Below, one piece after another: positions 20,481 to 30,000 of a DNA stretch of 32,500 bases (positions are counted from its first letter, which is position 1; each line of letters starts with the position of its first letter). A program made the position numbers and the translations under genes. The notes beneath the pieces are model-generated. The model ran no database searches. It saw only the letters and a list, made by a program, of their open reading frames with translations, and was not told the DNA's origin. The stretch comes from Glandiceps talaboti. Taxonomy: Eukaryota > Hemichordata > Enteropneusta > Spengelidae. Location of the stretch: positions 5,037,201 through 5,069,700 of the forward strand of contig NC_135552.1 in NCBI RefSeq assembly GCF_964340395.1, in the 5' to 3' direction.

Positions 20481-22777
20481 TTGGTAGTACTGGAACACTT
20501 TTTTGGGTTGTAACTCGGAGTTTCAACTTAACACCGAGGTTCTATATATAAATAATATCATGAACCATACAGTTCTAACCCAAATATTTCGACGAGACTG
20601 AGCTCCTCTTCATCGGTGGGTCTCCAGTTCTGTCAAACAAGTCAAGTTCTGTTGCACATTAAATACTGAAGACAGTAGTTACTGTCATGCAAAATAGTGT
20701 TCTTGTCTTGGAATGGTATGAATATTACACGCAGCCAGCTGTTGAGTACTGTGATTACTGGTTGCTATGTTACTGTTTTCTATTGATGCCATTGGTGAGT
20801 ATATCTATATTGGTGAGTATAGTTTTATTATCCATAATGATTCACGTAGTTGATGGTAGGTTTTATCTGGTGTGTAGAGTTTTTCAATTGCTATGATTCT
20901 GAAGTGTTTGATTGAGTGAGATGGTCCATTGAAGTGAATTGCAATTGAAAAACTCTACGCACAGATAAAACCGCACCCAATACCTCACACAATAACAACC
21001 AACACCTTCACACACACAGCACCAACCCACCAACACATAGACAATAGTGATGATATTTCTATTGTCTGCACTCTATATAAACAGCATACCCAGAGAGTAG
21101 ACATCAGTTGTCTGATGATCGCCGACATATCATCCGATGAACACATCTTCAACCAGGCAGCCCCACTATACCAAAATGTACTAAAAACCAGCGGCTACAA
21201 AGAGAACGTCGCGTACACCAGCACCCCACCACAGAAAAACAAGAAAAACAGAAACAGAAACACCATCTGGTTCAACCCACCATATAGCAAAAACGTAGCC
21301 ACCAATGTAGGCAGACGATTCCTCAACCTAATCACAAAACATTTCCCAGCAGACTCCAAGTTGCACAAATATTCAACAGAAACAATGTCAATGTCAGTTA
21401 TAGCTGCATGCCAAACATGGCCACCATAATCAAAGCTCACAACTCCACCCTCTCCAACAGCGAAACTAAACCCACTCAAAAACCATGTAATTGCAGACAG
21501 AAAGACACCTGCCCTTTGAACGGCGAATGCCAAACGGAAAACATTGTATACCAAGCCACCGTCCATGGAAAAAAACAAACAAAAGTATATATCGGTCTAA
21601 AAGAGAACAACTTCAAACAGAGATACGCCAACCACAAACAGTCATTCAAACATGAATAAGACGAAAACAGCACAGAACTGTCAAAACACATTTGGAAACT
21701 GAAAAGAAACAACGAGCCTTTTTCCGTATCCTGGTCCATCAGCAAGAAAGCCCAAGCGTACACTAATAAAACAAAACGATGCAACCTGTGTTTAACCGAA
21801 AAACTAACTATTATTAAAGCAGACAAAAACTCCACACTAAACAAAAGAACTGAGCTGATATCTAAATGCCGACACGAGAATAAGTTTTATTTGTCCAACT
21901 TCAATATATAGAGCATCTATCACGTAAACTAAACCCGTTAACTAACGGAACACCAAAGCCTGACATGAAACAACCCGCCAACACCTACTTGTCTGCACCC
22001 AATACCTCACAGAATAACAACCAACACCTTCACACACAGCACAAACCCATCAACACATAGACAATAGTAATGATATTTCTATTGTCTGCATTTCTATATA
22101 TACAGCACACCCAGAGAGTAGAAACCAGTTGTCTGATGATCGCACGATGCGTGAAACTCCGAGTTACAACCAAGAAAGAGTTCCAGAATTACCAAACCTA
22201 TTGCGCACATACATACATACATACATACATACATACATACATACATACATACATACATACATACATTGTAAGCTTAAAGAGGCTACTCAAATTTTACTTT
22301 CGGAAAATCCAATCCTAACGATTTCCAAAACATTTACTGAAGAGAGAAAACAAAAGATGGTGGAAGTCCAAAAACACGTTCATAAAAAACAGAAATGAAG
22401 GGGGAAAAATAGGGGTGTTTGTTGACAAGAATTGGTAAAGTTTACATATCTTCAATAACTTCTATTCTTTGTACTAATGTCTGTTTGAGTGTCGACGTCC
22501 TGCATAAGCCCGCAAATCCATTTAGCAAACCTATTCTGCCAACTCCTAGATGTTGTCCACTGTTTCCTTACTCAATGCAGTGATTTATTTTTAGGACAAT
22601 AGAAGCAGCACGAAATAGACTAGTTAACTATACTTACTGGTATCTGACTTGTTCGACATGAAATTTGTGATGTTGCTCTAGTTCAGATACAGAGAGTAAC
22701 ATTCGAACTATCAGGGCCACTAACAAAATCAGGCAAAAGGTAACAGATGCTCTTCTTCGGCTTAAGTTCAGCAACAT
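18920..22777 (-). CDS. Golgi-type carbohydrate sulfotransferase, copy B (two coding exons)
   Basis: Predicted CDS: exon 1 at 22638-22777, intron 19962-22637, exon 2 at 18920-19961, minus strand, 393 aa, the same length as copy A. The splice sites match copy A exactly (CCA|GTAAGTATAG; CTATTTTACAG|CAATG), both phase 2. PAPS-binding motifs are kept: [10 protein letters not shown] for the 5'-phosphosulfate loop and [12 protein letters not shown] for the 3'-phosphate site. Changes against A are scattered and largely conservative. A two-residue deletion in exon 1 (LH lost) is offset by two extra residues near FYSTRLPCWY. No stop or frameshift is present, so it should be a working paralogue acting in the Golgi on an unknown glycan. 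The 2.7-kb intron is enlarged by Penelope-like sequence. Starting at the ATG at 19936 would lose the membrane anchor. Confidence 0.85.
20196..20247. repeat. (TA)n tract, left edge of the Penelope-like cluster
   Basis: The run follows GTGATAAAATTATA, which is where similarity to the intron of gene A stops. It therefore marks the left side of the inserted sequence. Confidence 0.85.
20323..20365 (+). ncRNA. Hammerhead ribozyme, copy 1
   Basis: All core elements are in order. Helix I is GTTGT (20323-20327) pairing with ACAAC (20361-20365), 5 of 5. The core box CTGATGA is at 20328-20334. Helix II is CGCA/TGCG with loop CAA. GAAA (20348-20351) opens a very short helix III (ACTC/GAGT). The predicted cleavage site is after the GTT ending at 20360. 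Tiny helix III hammerheads are a known property of Penelope-like elements; here it lies beside such an element. Cleavage is predicted, not shown. Confidence 0.8.
20370..20540. repeat. Inverted repeat around a (TA)n tract
   Basis: The left arm ends TTCCAGTACTACCAAAAC before (TA)n (20395-20477). The right arm starts GTTTTGGTAGTACTGGAA and continues GGGTTGTAACTCGGAGTTTC, the reverse complement of the hammerhead 3' part. The two arms are therefore PLE 3' ends facing each other across TA repeats. Confidence 0.85.
20478..20945 (-). pseudogene. Penelope-like element, 3' end, inverted copy
   Basis: On the minus strand, HFNGPSHSIKHFRIIAIEKL continues to a stop at 20807-20805, matching the C-terminal end of the GIY-YIG domain of Penelope-type polyproteins (the H..N..GHS segment). 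It is followed by about 330 bp of 3' UTR and the downstream half of a hammerhead (GAAACTCCGAGTTACAACC) without its CTGATGA box. Only the extreme 3' part of the element is present. Confidence 0.7.
20859..20972. repeat. Inverted repeat at the head-to-head PLE junction
   Basis: GGTTTTATCTGGTGTGTAGAG plus TTTTTCAATTGC (20859-20891) is repeated as its reverse complement at 20941-20972 (GCAATTGAAAAACTCTACGC, then ACAGATAAAACC), with two mismatches. Both are the same stretch of GIY-YIG coding sequence in opposite orientations. This is the switch point between the minus-strand and plus-strand PLE fragments. Confidence 0.85.
20973..21121 (+). repeat. Penelope pseudo-LTR, 5' copy (R1)
   Basis: About 149 bp, nearly identical to 21995-22142. 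It contains a TATA-like CTATATAAAC, a 9-bp-stem hairpin AGACAATAG...CTATTGTCT (21039-21067), and the first half of a hammerhead (AGTTGTCTGATGATCGC). It then joins coding sequence directly. Confidence 0.85.
21118..21911 (+). pseudogene. Penelope-like element, C-terminal part with GIY-YIG endonuclease, broken
   Basis: Reads FNQAAPLYQNVLKTSGYKEN, WFNPPYSKNVATNVGRRFLN, then after a 1-nt loss near 21370 YSCMPNMATI, CNCRQKDTCPLNGECQ, and the GIY-YIG core NIVYQATVHG...KVYIGLKENNFKQRYANH. It continues after an in-frame TAA (21657-21659) through STELSKHIWKLK and RCNLCLTEKLTI to a TAG at 21909. The Cys-rich CxC...C...C module before GIY-YIG is typical of endonuclease-bearing PLEs. The RT domain is missing, so the copy is 5'-truncated as well as frameshifted. 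GIY-YIG normally nicks the target during insertion. Confidence 0.85.
21995..22142 (+). repeat. Penelope pseudo-LTR, 3' copy (R2)
   Basis: Direct repeat of 20973-21121 with a few substitutions. It keeps the AGACAATAG...CTATTGTCT hairpin (22059-22087) and a TATA-like segment, and continues into a complete hammerhead. Confidence 0.85.
22128..22170 (+). ncRNA. Hammerhead ribozyme, copy 2
   Basis: Same fold as the copy at 20323. Helix I is GTTGT/ACAAC, core CTGATGA is at 22133-22139, helix II is CGCA/TGCG with loop CGA (the only change, in the loop), and GAAA, a short helix III ACTC/GAGT and the cleavage site after GTT follow. It closes the 3' pseudo-LTR of the plus-strand PLE. Confidence 0.82.
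22205..22265. repeat. (ACAT)n microsatellite at the PLE 3' end
   Basis: About 14 ACAT units directly follow TTCCAGAATTACCAAACC, the same position where copy 1 has (TA)n. The tract probably formed at, or was added during, insertion. Confidence 0.9.
22266..22625. other. Intron sequence of gene B without recognised content
   Basis: Between the ACAT tract and the donor of exon 1. Only the last bases resemble the intron of copy A. Nothing else identified. Confidence 0.4.
22638..22777 (-). CDS. First coding exon of sulfotransferase copy B (signal anchor)
   Basis: A 140-nt exon starting with ATG at 22777 and ending at the GTAAGT donor (GT at 22637-22636). It encodes MLLNLSRRRASVTFC, a hydrophobic LILLVALIVRMLLSV anchor, and an ELEQHHKFHVEQVRY stem. 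It matches exon 1 of copy A with an in-frame 6-nt loss. A good acceptor (ATTCTTTTCTCATAG) precedes the ATG, again suggesting an upstream non-coding exon. Confidence 0.85.
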
Positions 22778-24289
22778 GGTTGATTCTATGAGAAAAGAAT
22801 ATGTACACAATACGGTGTTAAACGCGCAATAAGAAATTTGTTTAATTGATGATATTTAACAGTTGTTTACTACTTGCTAAGCTATGCACTCTCCATTGGT
22901 TTATAAAATATAAAATGCGCCAACCATTGTCTGTAGGTTCGCTACTTTCTGTAATTCCCTGGTTACTTTGTAACCATATTGTTTGAAGCTTTTCATCTTA
23001 CCTGCCTAGTACCCGCCCGTGTATCTCTTTTGAAAGACATTGACTTTTGATGTTTACTTTGATCTTCAGGGATATTTTTAAAATTAAGCAATTTCTTGCC
23101 TATCACAGACACTTTGTAGTTTTCATTTGTTGCCAATTACTCAGTTAATACTGAAGAAAAAGAAATTAAATATACCCAAACATTACGTTTGGTACTTGTC
23201 AGTTAATGGCAGCCATATTTGTAGTAAAATACATCAATACATACTGCCTATGTAAATCAAAATCCTTAATATATAGATACTCCAATCAAGTGCCTAACCC
23301 CATATTAATGTATATTAATGTAATTATGTGTCACATTAAAAACAAATTATTTCTAAAGGTAATCCAGAACAAAAATAATTCATATGCATTATTTGTGGTT
23401 CTCACATTACTTTTTACTTAATGGCGGCAATATTTGTAGTGAAAACTCTTTGATTTACTGCATAGCTCAGATAATATCAATACATAAAGACCCTATTCAA
23501 TTGCAAGTGTCTATCCCATATTATCAGGTGTAAACTGTCTTTGGAGGACGTAACGCTTAACCTGGATTTTGACCTGCAGGGTCAATTATCAAAATCAAGT
23601 CTTATCCTGAATATCACAGATACTTTGTACTGGTTATTTGCTGCCGCAAATTTCTGATAAATTACGTTCAGTCACATAGAAGAACTTGAGGGGGGGGGGT
23701 CTTGTAAAAAGACCTGATGTTGAATTTCATGTTTAAACAACACCACACATAGTCGCTCATGTTAGCGCTACCAAAGTAATAGAACTGATTTCTCACACAA
23801 TGAGTCAAACGTAAATATCATTGATACATTATCTGAGACTTGCACATTCAAACAACATAATACACCATTTATATATACATCCATTGTCGACTCACGATCG
23901 TGGAGAAAAAAATAATGGGTGACAATACACAATCTACAATTATATTGCACCATGAACTTTAAATGTATATGTTGCAACAATTTACGATGTAAATTATGCA
24001 TTTATAAAAGTTAAATCGTTGTAGTGAAGTTAATATTGCAAGTTTTGTTGCAAAAGCTGTTTTATCTGTTTGCAGTGCACTTGCCCTGGTTACATCATTT
24101 TCAATAAACCTACCTGCTCACTTTCGTCAATGCCAGTTCCTCGATTGGTAGTGTACTTGGCGACCAGGTTGAATCACGTGCAAACAATACAAGAGCCTTT
24201 TGTTAGTTTGCAGGTAATGCTTGCAATTGCACAAGTTTGGCAGGACTACTGAATGATAAACTAAATGTACTTTGATGATGTGGCATTGT
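22778..24289. other. Upstream region of gene B, collinear with A
   Basis: Aligns with 7289-9475 with an approximately 0.7-kb deletion near 23030. It contains the degenerate repeats described in unit A (23040-23650) and, at 24108-24114 on the minus strand, the conserved GTAGGT donor of a possible 5' UTR exon. No coding exon is supported. Confidence 0.5.
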
Positions 24290-24509
24290 AAATTTATGCA
24301 ACGATAATTTGGAACACATGTAATAAAAACGTATCTTTATTACAAGTTGATGTCTTATCAACCTCATCAGCGGTTGATCTCATCAAAAGTTAGATGCATA
24401 AATTTATGCAGCGATAATTTGGAACACATGCAATAAAAACGTAACTTTATTACAAGCAGATGTCTTATCAACCTCATCAGCGGTTAATCTCATCAAAAGT
24501 TAGATGCAT
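24290..24509. repeat. 110-bp tandem duplication, unit B only
   Basis: The segment starting AAATTTATGCAACGATAATT (24290) repeats at 24400 as AAATTTATGCAGCGATAATT and runs to TTAGATGCAT in both. Unit A has this segment once (about 9470-9575), so this duplication happened in B after the two units separated. Confidence 0.88.
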
Positions 24510-24559
24510 GTAAAAAACAGATTATTTAATTATATAGTACAGACTATCTATGTTGACAT

Positions 24560-24960
24560 GCAATTGACTAGTGTTTAGGGTAACCCACGATCCCCTGTGG
24601 TGCATCGTCGCAAACGCGCCGTCAACAGGTAATTTCGCAGTGTCGCAGAAGAAATAACAGCTCTGGTGTGCGCGAATGCTGTGGTTACTATGCACTGGTT
24701 ATGACAGTTATTGCCCAATCACGTTTTGACACGCTGACACCTCAAAATACTCGATCCCATTGCTGCCAAAGCATTGATTATTCCCAATACTGCTGCTTCG
24801 GTGAATGCATTGCAGTAATCAATTCACATGTTTGGATGATCCAATTGGTAGAGTCGAAGGTCTGAACTCAAAAAACCTAGAGGGTTACACTGTTAACATT
24901 ATCTGGACCAAGGTCAACATTGCATATTGCCACTCCACTACATTATTTCCAATATCTTAT
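24560..24960. other. Non-coding stretch, nothing recognised
   Basis: DNA beyond the right edge of unit B. A small tRNA A-box-like phrase (CCAATTGGTAGAG, 24840-24852) occurs but has no properly spaced B box. No gene supported. Confidence 0.4.
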
Positions 24961-24969
24961 CAAACAGTT

Positions 24970-24981
24970 CTTCCTCTTCTT

Positions 24982-25012
<31 letters not shown>

Positions 25013-25054
25013 ACTCTTCTTCTTCTTCTTCTTCTTCTTCTTCTTCTTCTTCTT

Positions 25055-25084
<30 letters not shown>
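24970..25084. repeat. (CTT)n microsatellite
   Basis: About 38 CTT/TTC triplets interrupted once near 25011-25016 by TAACTC. It is a polypurine/polypyrimidine tract with potential for triplex structure. Leu/Ser-run open frames through it are artefacts. Confidence 0.95.
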
Positions 25085-25085
<1 letters not shown>

Positions 25086-26480
25086 AACTATAACAACTAA
25101 TTCACCTTGATTGTCAGACATGATTTACAACTAATACGTTTTCACATTGTGGTACTATGGTGTGAGGTGGTATTGATAAGATGCCAAACTCATAAAAATA
25201 ATGAAAAGTTGCATTATTCAAAGACTCAAAGGTAAACAGTGATCCTCCCATAATTTCATTCTCGAACATACGGCCCTACTCTGATAAAACCACTGGCAAA
25301 ACATGATCCCACATTTCCCAGCCCCATTATAATTATTGAAGGCACCTAAGCCAGGATGATAACATCACGGTTTCATAGCTATCACAATTTATGCTTTTAA
25401 TCATGTTTTTAAAATGTTTTACATTTGTTTATTTAAATGTATTTTTGTGTGTACAGTGTCTATATAATTCCATGTGTGGGGTTACACGGTCACACGCTTT
25501 AATCTAGTGGAGAATATTTGGTGTTTTTATTCTTCATTTTTTAAATCTCAAAGTTCTATACGTATACTAAACTTCTTTGATGGATATCATTGACTGAACT
25601 TAAACATTTGCTTTAAATATCACATTTTTTATTTTAGTTTTTTAAGAAATTCATCTGTACATTGATCGTAAAACGACAAAATTGATCAATACTCACTCAA
25701 AGAAAGAAAGTTTGTTCTAATCACTGTAAATTGTATGATGTTGCCGGAGCGTAGTTTGCATAAAGAAGTAGGAACAAAGAAAATAACCGTGATTACTTTT
25801 ACCCAGAGTGCCATTAAAGTGGCTAATATGGACCACAATTAAGATAAAATTCACCTTTGTACTATTTAATTACAAACATGATCTAACAATAGCGTGGTTT
25901 ACTGATATGTTGATTTAGCTACTAATCCTGGTATAATTGCATTTATCTCTAGTAGCTAACAATTGTCAATTTTTTGTTAAAACAACATAGAATAGATAAA
26001 TTGTTAGTTATCGAACTCAGAGTATAAAATGTAATACCTAATTTTCATATGGCATGATCTTAAATCTCAATCTTAAATATGCTGGTGAAAAGTTCACCGT
26101 GTTTTCCATAACAATGAATCTAGATGAGAGATCATTTAGTTATAGCAAATTATATTTACAATAATGACATCACCATGATTTCAAGGAGATGTTACGCACA
26201 TGGAGAAATGAAGTTTACTCTTAGATTTTGATTTACAACTCAACTGTTGGTGTGTGGTGTCTCTCTCTCTCTCTCTGCCTGAGTGTAACTGTAAGTGTCA
26301 CAGATGACATATTTATATTTCAGTAAACTTAATATTTTAACAACATCGCATGGCCTAGTTTGACTGAAAGGTCAATAGACTGTCTCAAGGATATTGGATT
26401 TAGACCACACAGAATTCCAAGCATACTCGAATACATGAGACGACAGTCTGCATTTCATAAATATCTAGGATTCATAGTGA
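25085..26480. other. Gene-free A/T-rich DNA before the gypsy element
   Basis: No convincing exon on either strand. A short (CT)n tract lies at about 26260-26275. The left end of the retrotransposon LTR must lie in or just after this stretch but cannot be placed exactly. Confidence 0.45.
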
Positions 26481-26490
26481 TCATTCATCA

Positions 26491-26859
26491 ATGTTTTAAG
26501 AATACTTTTAGGGCATGGTCACGCCCAGAAATAATTATTTGGCCATTGGCCATGCGTTATGTATATTTAGACTTTAAGGACGTCACAATAAAGCACACTG
26601 GGAACAGGCACTTCACTCAGTTTTGGTAGGGAGACTTGGCTTCGCGGGAAGTCAATGAACGAGGCACTATGCTGGGTGTTTGCCTTCGTCTCGAGTGTAG
26701 ATTTATACACAAACTGTGTAGTCTGAGCTAATTCCCTTTAAAGTTCAAGTGTGATCCTGGTACGTACATACAGAAGTTGAGTCGGATACGAGATATGAGA
26801 GTGATTCGGGTGTTATTACTTGGTCTATCAGCTGTGTGCGAAGATCAGTAGTAATATTG
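26491..26859 (+). mobile_element. Probable 5' LTR of the Ty3/gypsy element (left boundary uncertain)
   Basis: The segment before the primer-binding site has LTR-like contents: a promoter-proximal palindrome (26513-26555; GCATGGTCACGCCCAGAAAT facing ATTTGGCCATTGGCCATGC), a TATA-like TATGTATATTTAG (about 26559), GACGTCAC (about 26579) and an AATAAA (about 26586). TGTTTTAAGAATAC at about 26492 is a possible LTR start. The boundary is inferred; the 3' LTR that would settle it is outside the window. Confidence 0.45.
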
Positions 26860-26885
26860 GTGGCGATCCGGGGCTTGAACAACCA
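26860..26885 (+). promoter_or_regulatory. Primer-binding site of the gypsy element
   Basis: TGGTGGCGATCCGGGG, continuing CTTGAAC, has the layout of the reverse complement of a tRNA 3' end: TGG for CCA, a discriminator, seven acceptor-stem bases, five T-stem bases (CGGGG) and a T-loop-like CTTGAAC. A tRNA primer paired here would start minus-strand DNA synthesis. I do not assign the tRNA. Confidence 0.6.
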
Positions 26886-27000
26886 TTTGTGTGTATAATG
26901 AATCAAGTTTGAACCTTACGAAGACTTACCGAAACCTGATAAGAAGACAACACGTAACGCCATTGAGTGAGTAACAAAAAAATACTACATCAAATGTAAA

Positions 27001-30000
27001 ATGGATGAACTGAATCAACAAAACGAACATGGACATGAGTTTGCTGATGTTATTAATGATCTGCGTCAAAGGATAAATACAATAGATGTTGTTTCCGACA
27101 TAGTTCCTCCAAAATACAGTGGGAATGACAGTCCTGATTTATGGCTTCCCAAATTTAATGCATATGTTGCATTCAAAGGATACAATGACAGACAACGCAG
27201 AAATTTGTTTGGTTTATTTATGAAAGGCAATGCCGAACTTTGGTTTGCGACTTTACATGATGATATCCTAGAGAACTGGAATGACTTAGTGGAGGCATTT
27301 TTGCTACAATTTCATCATGGCAAACCTAGATGGAAACTTGACAATGAATTAGACTCTCTACGTCAACAGCATGGTGAATCTGTACAGGAATATGCTATTC
27401 GTGTGAAACACATGTGTCATCAATGCCAACGGAATCAAGATGAATTATTAAGTCGATTTATTCAAGGATTATGTCCCTCGATTATGAAGTTTACTGTGAC
27501 AAACAATCCGGTTGACTTTGAACAGGCATGTGCCTTTGCCAGAAGATTTGAAATTATTGACAGTTTGTCTGACACTAATGGAAATACCAAGGATTTCAAG
27601 AAGACAGTACAGAACAACTGTGACAGTAGTAAAGACAGTGTGACCTCCGAGGATAGACATTTGACCTCTGTGAACTCTGTGGACAACATACAATACGGAC
27701 AGACAGTTGAACAGCTGCAACAGACATTGATTAGTCAACAGGTGCAGCCGCAACGTTCATTAACTCAATGGGATGAACGGGAATTCCTGAATGACAAAGT
27801 AAGCGAGGAATACATTCCTCACAATTATTTTCAATCTGACTCTAACTTTCAGCCATTTTATCCAAACCAGTTTGAATGTCCAAGCTGTGACGGACAACAA
27901 CACCACAATTGTAATAACAGAAATCGTTTTAGTCGATCATCTTCTAAACATTTAAGACGAAAATGTTATAACTGTCAGAAGCATGGTCATATTGCTAGTC
28001 AGTGTCGACAAAAGCGACCATTTCATACTTCTAACTCTACTGTAAAGCATGCAGGAGGTATCAAGGTAAATACATCCAGCATGCTAAATAAACCTTCTTT
28101 AAGTAATATGGAAATTGATGACTTTAAAGTTTCAAATAATAACATGATAAATGTTGACATATACAACCACAAAATTCCAGCACTGATTGACACAGGTGCA
28201 ACAAATTCAGTTATTTGTACTACTTTGTTGAAAAAGATACCTAAATTAAATCGTTTACGAATTTCGAAATCACAACATCGATCTATAAATTTACCTTCCG
28301 GTCATCAATTGCCAATTATTGGAACTATTGTAATTCCAGTCAGATTTGGGAACCGTTGTATCAATATGCCAGTCCATATAATTAGAAATTTACACAAGAA
28401 TCTAATTATAGGGATGGACTTTTTGACTAAACACAAAGCTGTTGTGGACATAGCCAGTCGAAAATTGTCACTGCGATCAGCATTATTAATGCGCGCAAAT
28501 GAGAAATGTTTGATACCTGCTAATTCAGAATGCATTATAACTGCGCGACTTAGGAAAAATTATCCTAATGGTGTTTTAGGTATAACACCGAATATAAGTT
28601 CATTAAGTCATTTAGGTTTGGCTACAGCAAGAGTGTTAACCAAAACACACAACAATTTGGTTTCTGTTAGAATAGTCAACACAAATGACAAAGACATAAT
28701 TCTCAGAAGGAATACTCGTTTGGGGTCATTTTCACCACTACCAAATGACACTGAACTATACCATTTTGACAGTGACCTACATACCAGAGACCGGACAGCT
28801 GTTAACACCACAACTACACAAGGACAAGACGAATTCTTTTCACAATTTAATCTCAATGAGGATGACTTGACAGACCAACAACTACATGACCTTCGCTCAA
28901 TTCTTTGGAAGCACAGGGATGCCTTTGTAGATAAATCTGGTAGATTAGGGTACTGTGATTTGATCAAACATCGAATTGAGTTGGAACCTAATGCTAGACC
29001 AGTATCTAGACCACCATATCGTGTTTCACCAGAGAAAAGAAATGAAATTAGACGACAATTAGATAATTTGCTAGATCAAGGAATAATTAAACCCTCCACA
29101 TCACCATATTCGTCACCATTACTACTCGTTAAGAAACCTTCAGGGGCGGGGTGGCGCTTAGTTGTTGATTATAGAGAATTGAACAAACAAACAGTACCGA
29201 TAGTATTTCCGTTGCCAGGGGTAACAGATGCAATCGATATGGTGGGAAGTCAGGCTCCAAAATACTTTACTACATTAGATATGACAAGCGGATTTTGGCA
29301 ATTGGCTATAAATGACAAAGATTCGTACAAAACCGCGTTTGTCAGTCTTGATGGGAAATTTGAATGGAAGACTTTACCACAGGGATTACGCAATAGTAGC
29401 TGTTCGTTTCAGCAAACAATGCAGTTTCTGTTCCGAAAAATGCTGTGGGAAAACTTAGTAATATATGTGGATGATTTAATTTTGTTCAGCAAAACATTTA
29501 GTGATCACCTAGATCACCTGGAAATGGTCCTCACACGTTTGCGTTCAGCTAATCTCAAACTTGGTCCAAAGAAATGTCATTTTGCCAAACGAGAAGTTAA
29601 ATTTCTAGGACATATCTTAAATGAGAATGGTATTGCAACTGACCCAAATAAAATACAAGCCGTCAAAACTTTTCCAGTCCCGAAAAATGTGAAACAGTTA
29701 AAGTCCTTTTTAGGCTTAGCCGGCTTCTATCGTAAGTTCATAAAGGATTTTTCCAAGATTGCGGGCCCATTATATGATCTATTCAAAAAGGACAAAAAGT
29801 TCGTCTGGGATGATAAATGTCAACAGGCATTTGATACATTGAAACATGCACTGGTCAATGCTCCGCTATTAGGTTATCCACGATATGGACAGCCGTTTAT
29901 CCTTTATACCGATGCATCTGCGTATAGTGTTGGCTATGTTTTAGCACAAAACCAGGACAATGTAGAACATCCAATTTGTTATGGAGGAAGATCGCTTAGC

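Larger units (their letters stand above)
18235..24560. repeat. Tandem segmental duplication, unit B
   Basis: Collinear with 4235-9660 (see unit A). Differences seen: no minisatellite, lacks the 0.5-kb block of A (4855-5363), lacks about 0.7 kb upstream of exon 1 (equivalent of 7534-8220), carries about 2.2 kb of extra intron sequence including Penelope-like sequence, and has a local 110-bp duplication at 24290-24509. Exon 2 differs in many codons between units (roughly 85% protein identity by eye), so the duplication is not very recent. Confidence 0.9.

Noticed and set aside
21195-21844. Two overlapping minus-strand open frames of about 125 codons
   Set aside because: They lie antisense to the recognisable GIY-YIG coding remnant and have no family features.
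24836-24895. tRNA-like A box (CCAATTGGTAGAG), possible SINE head
   Set aside because: No B box at the right distance and no tRNA fold; the nearby GGTCTGAACTC is too close.
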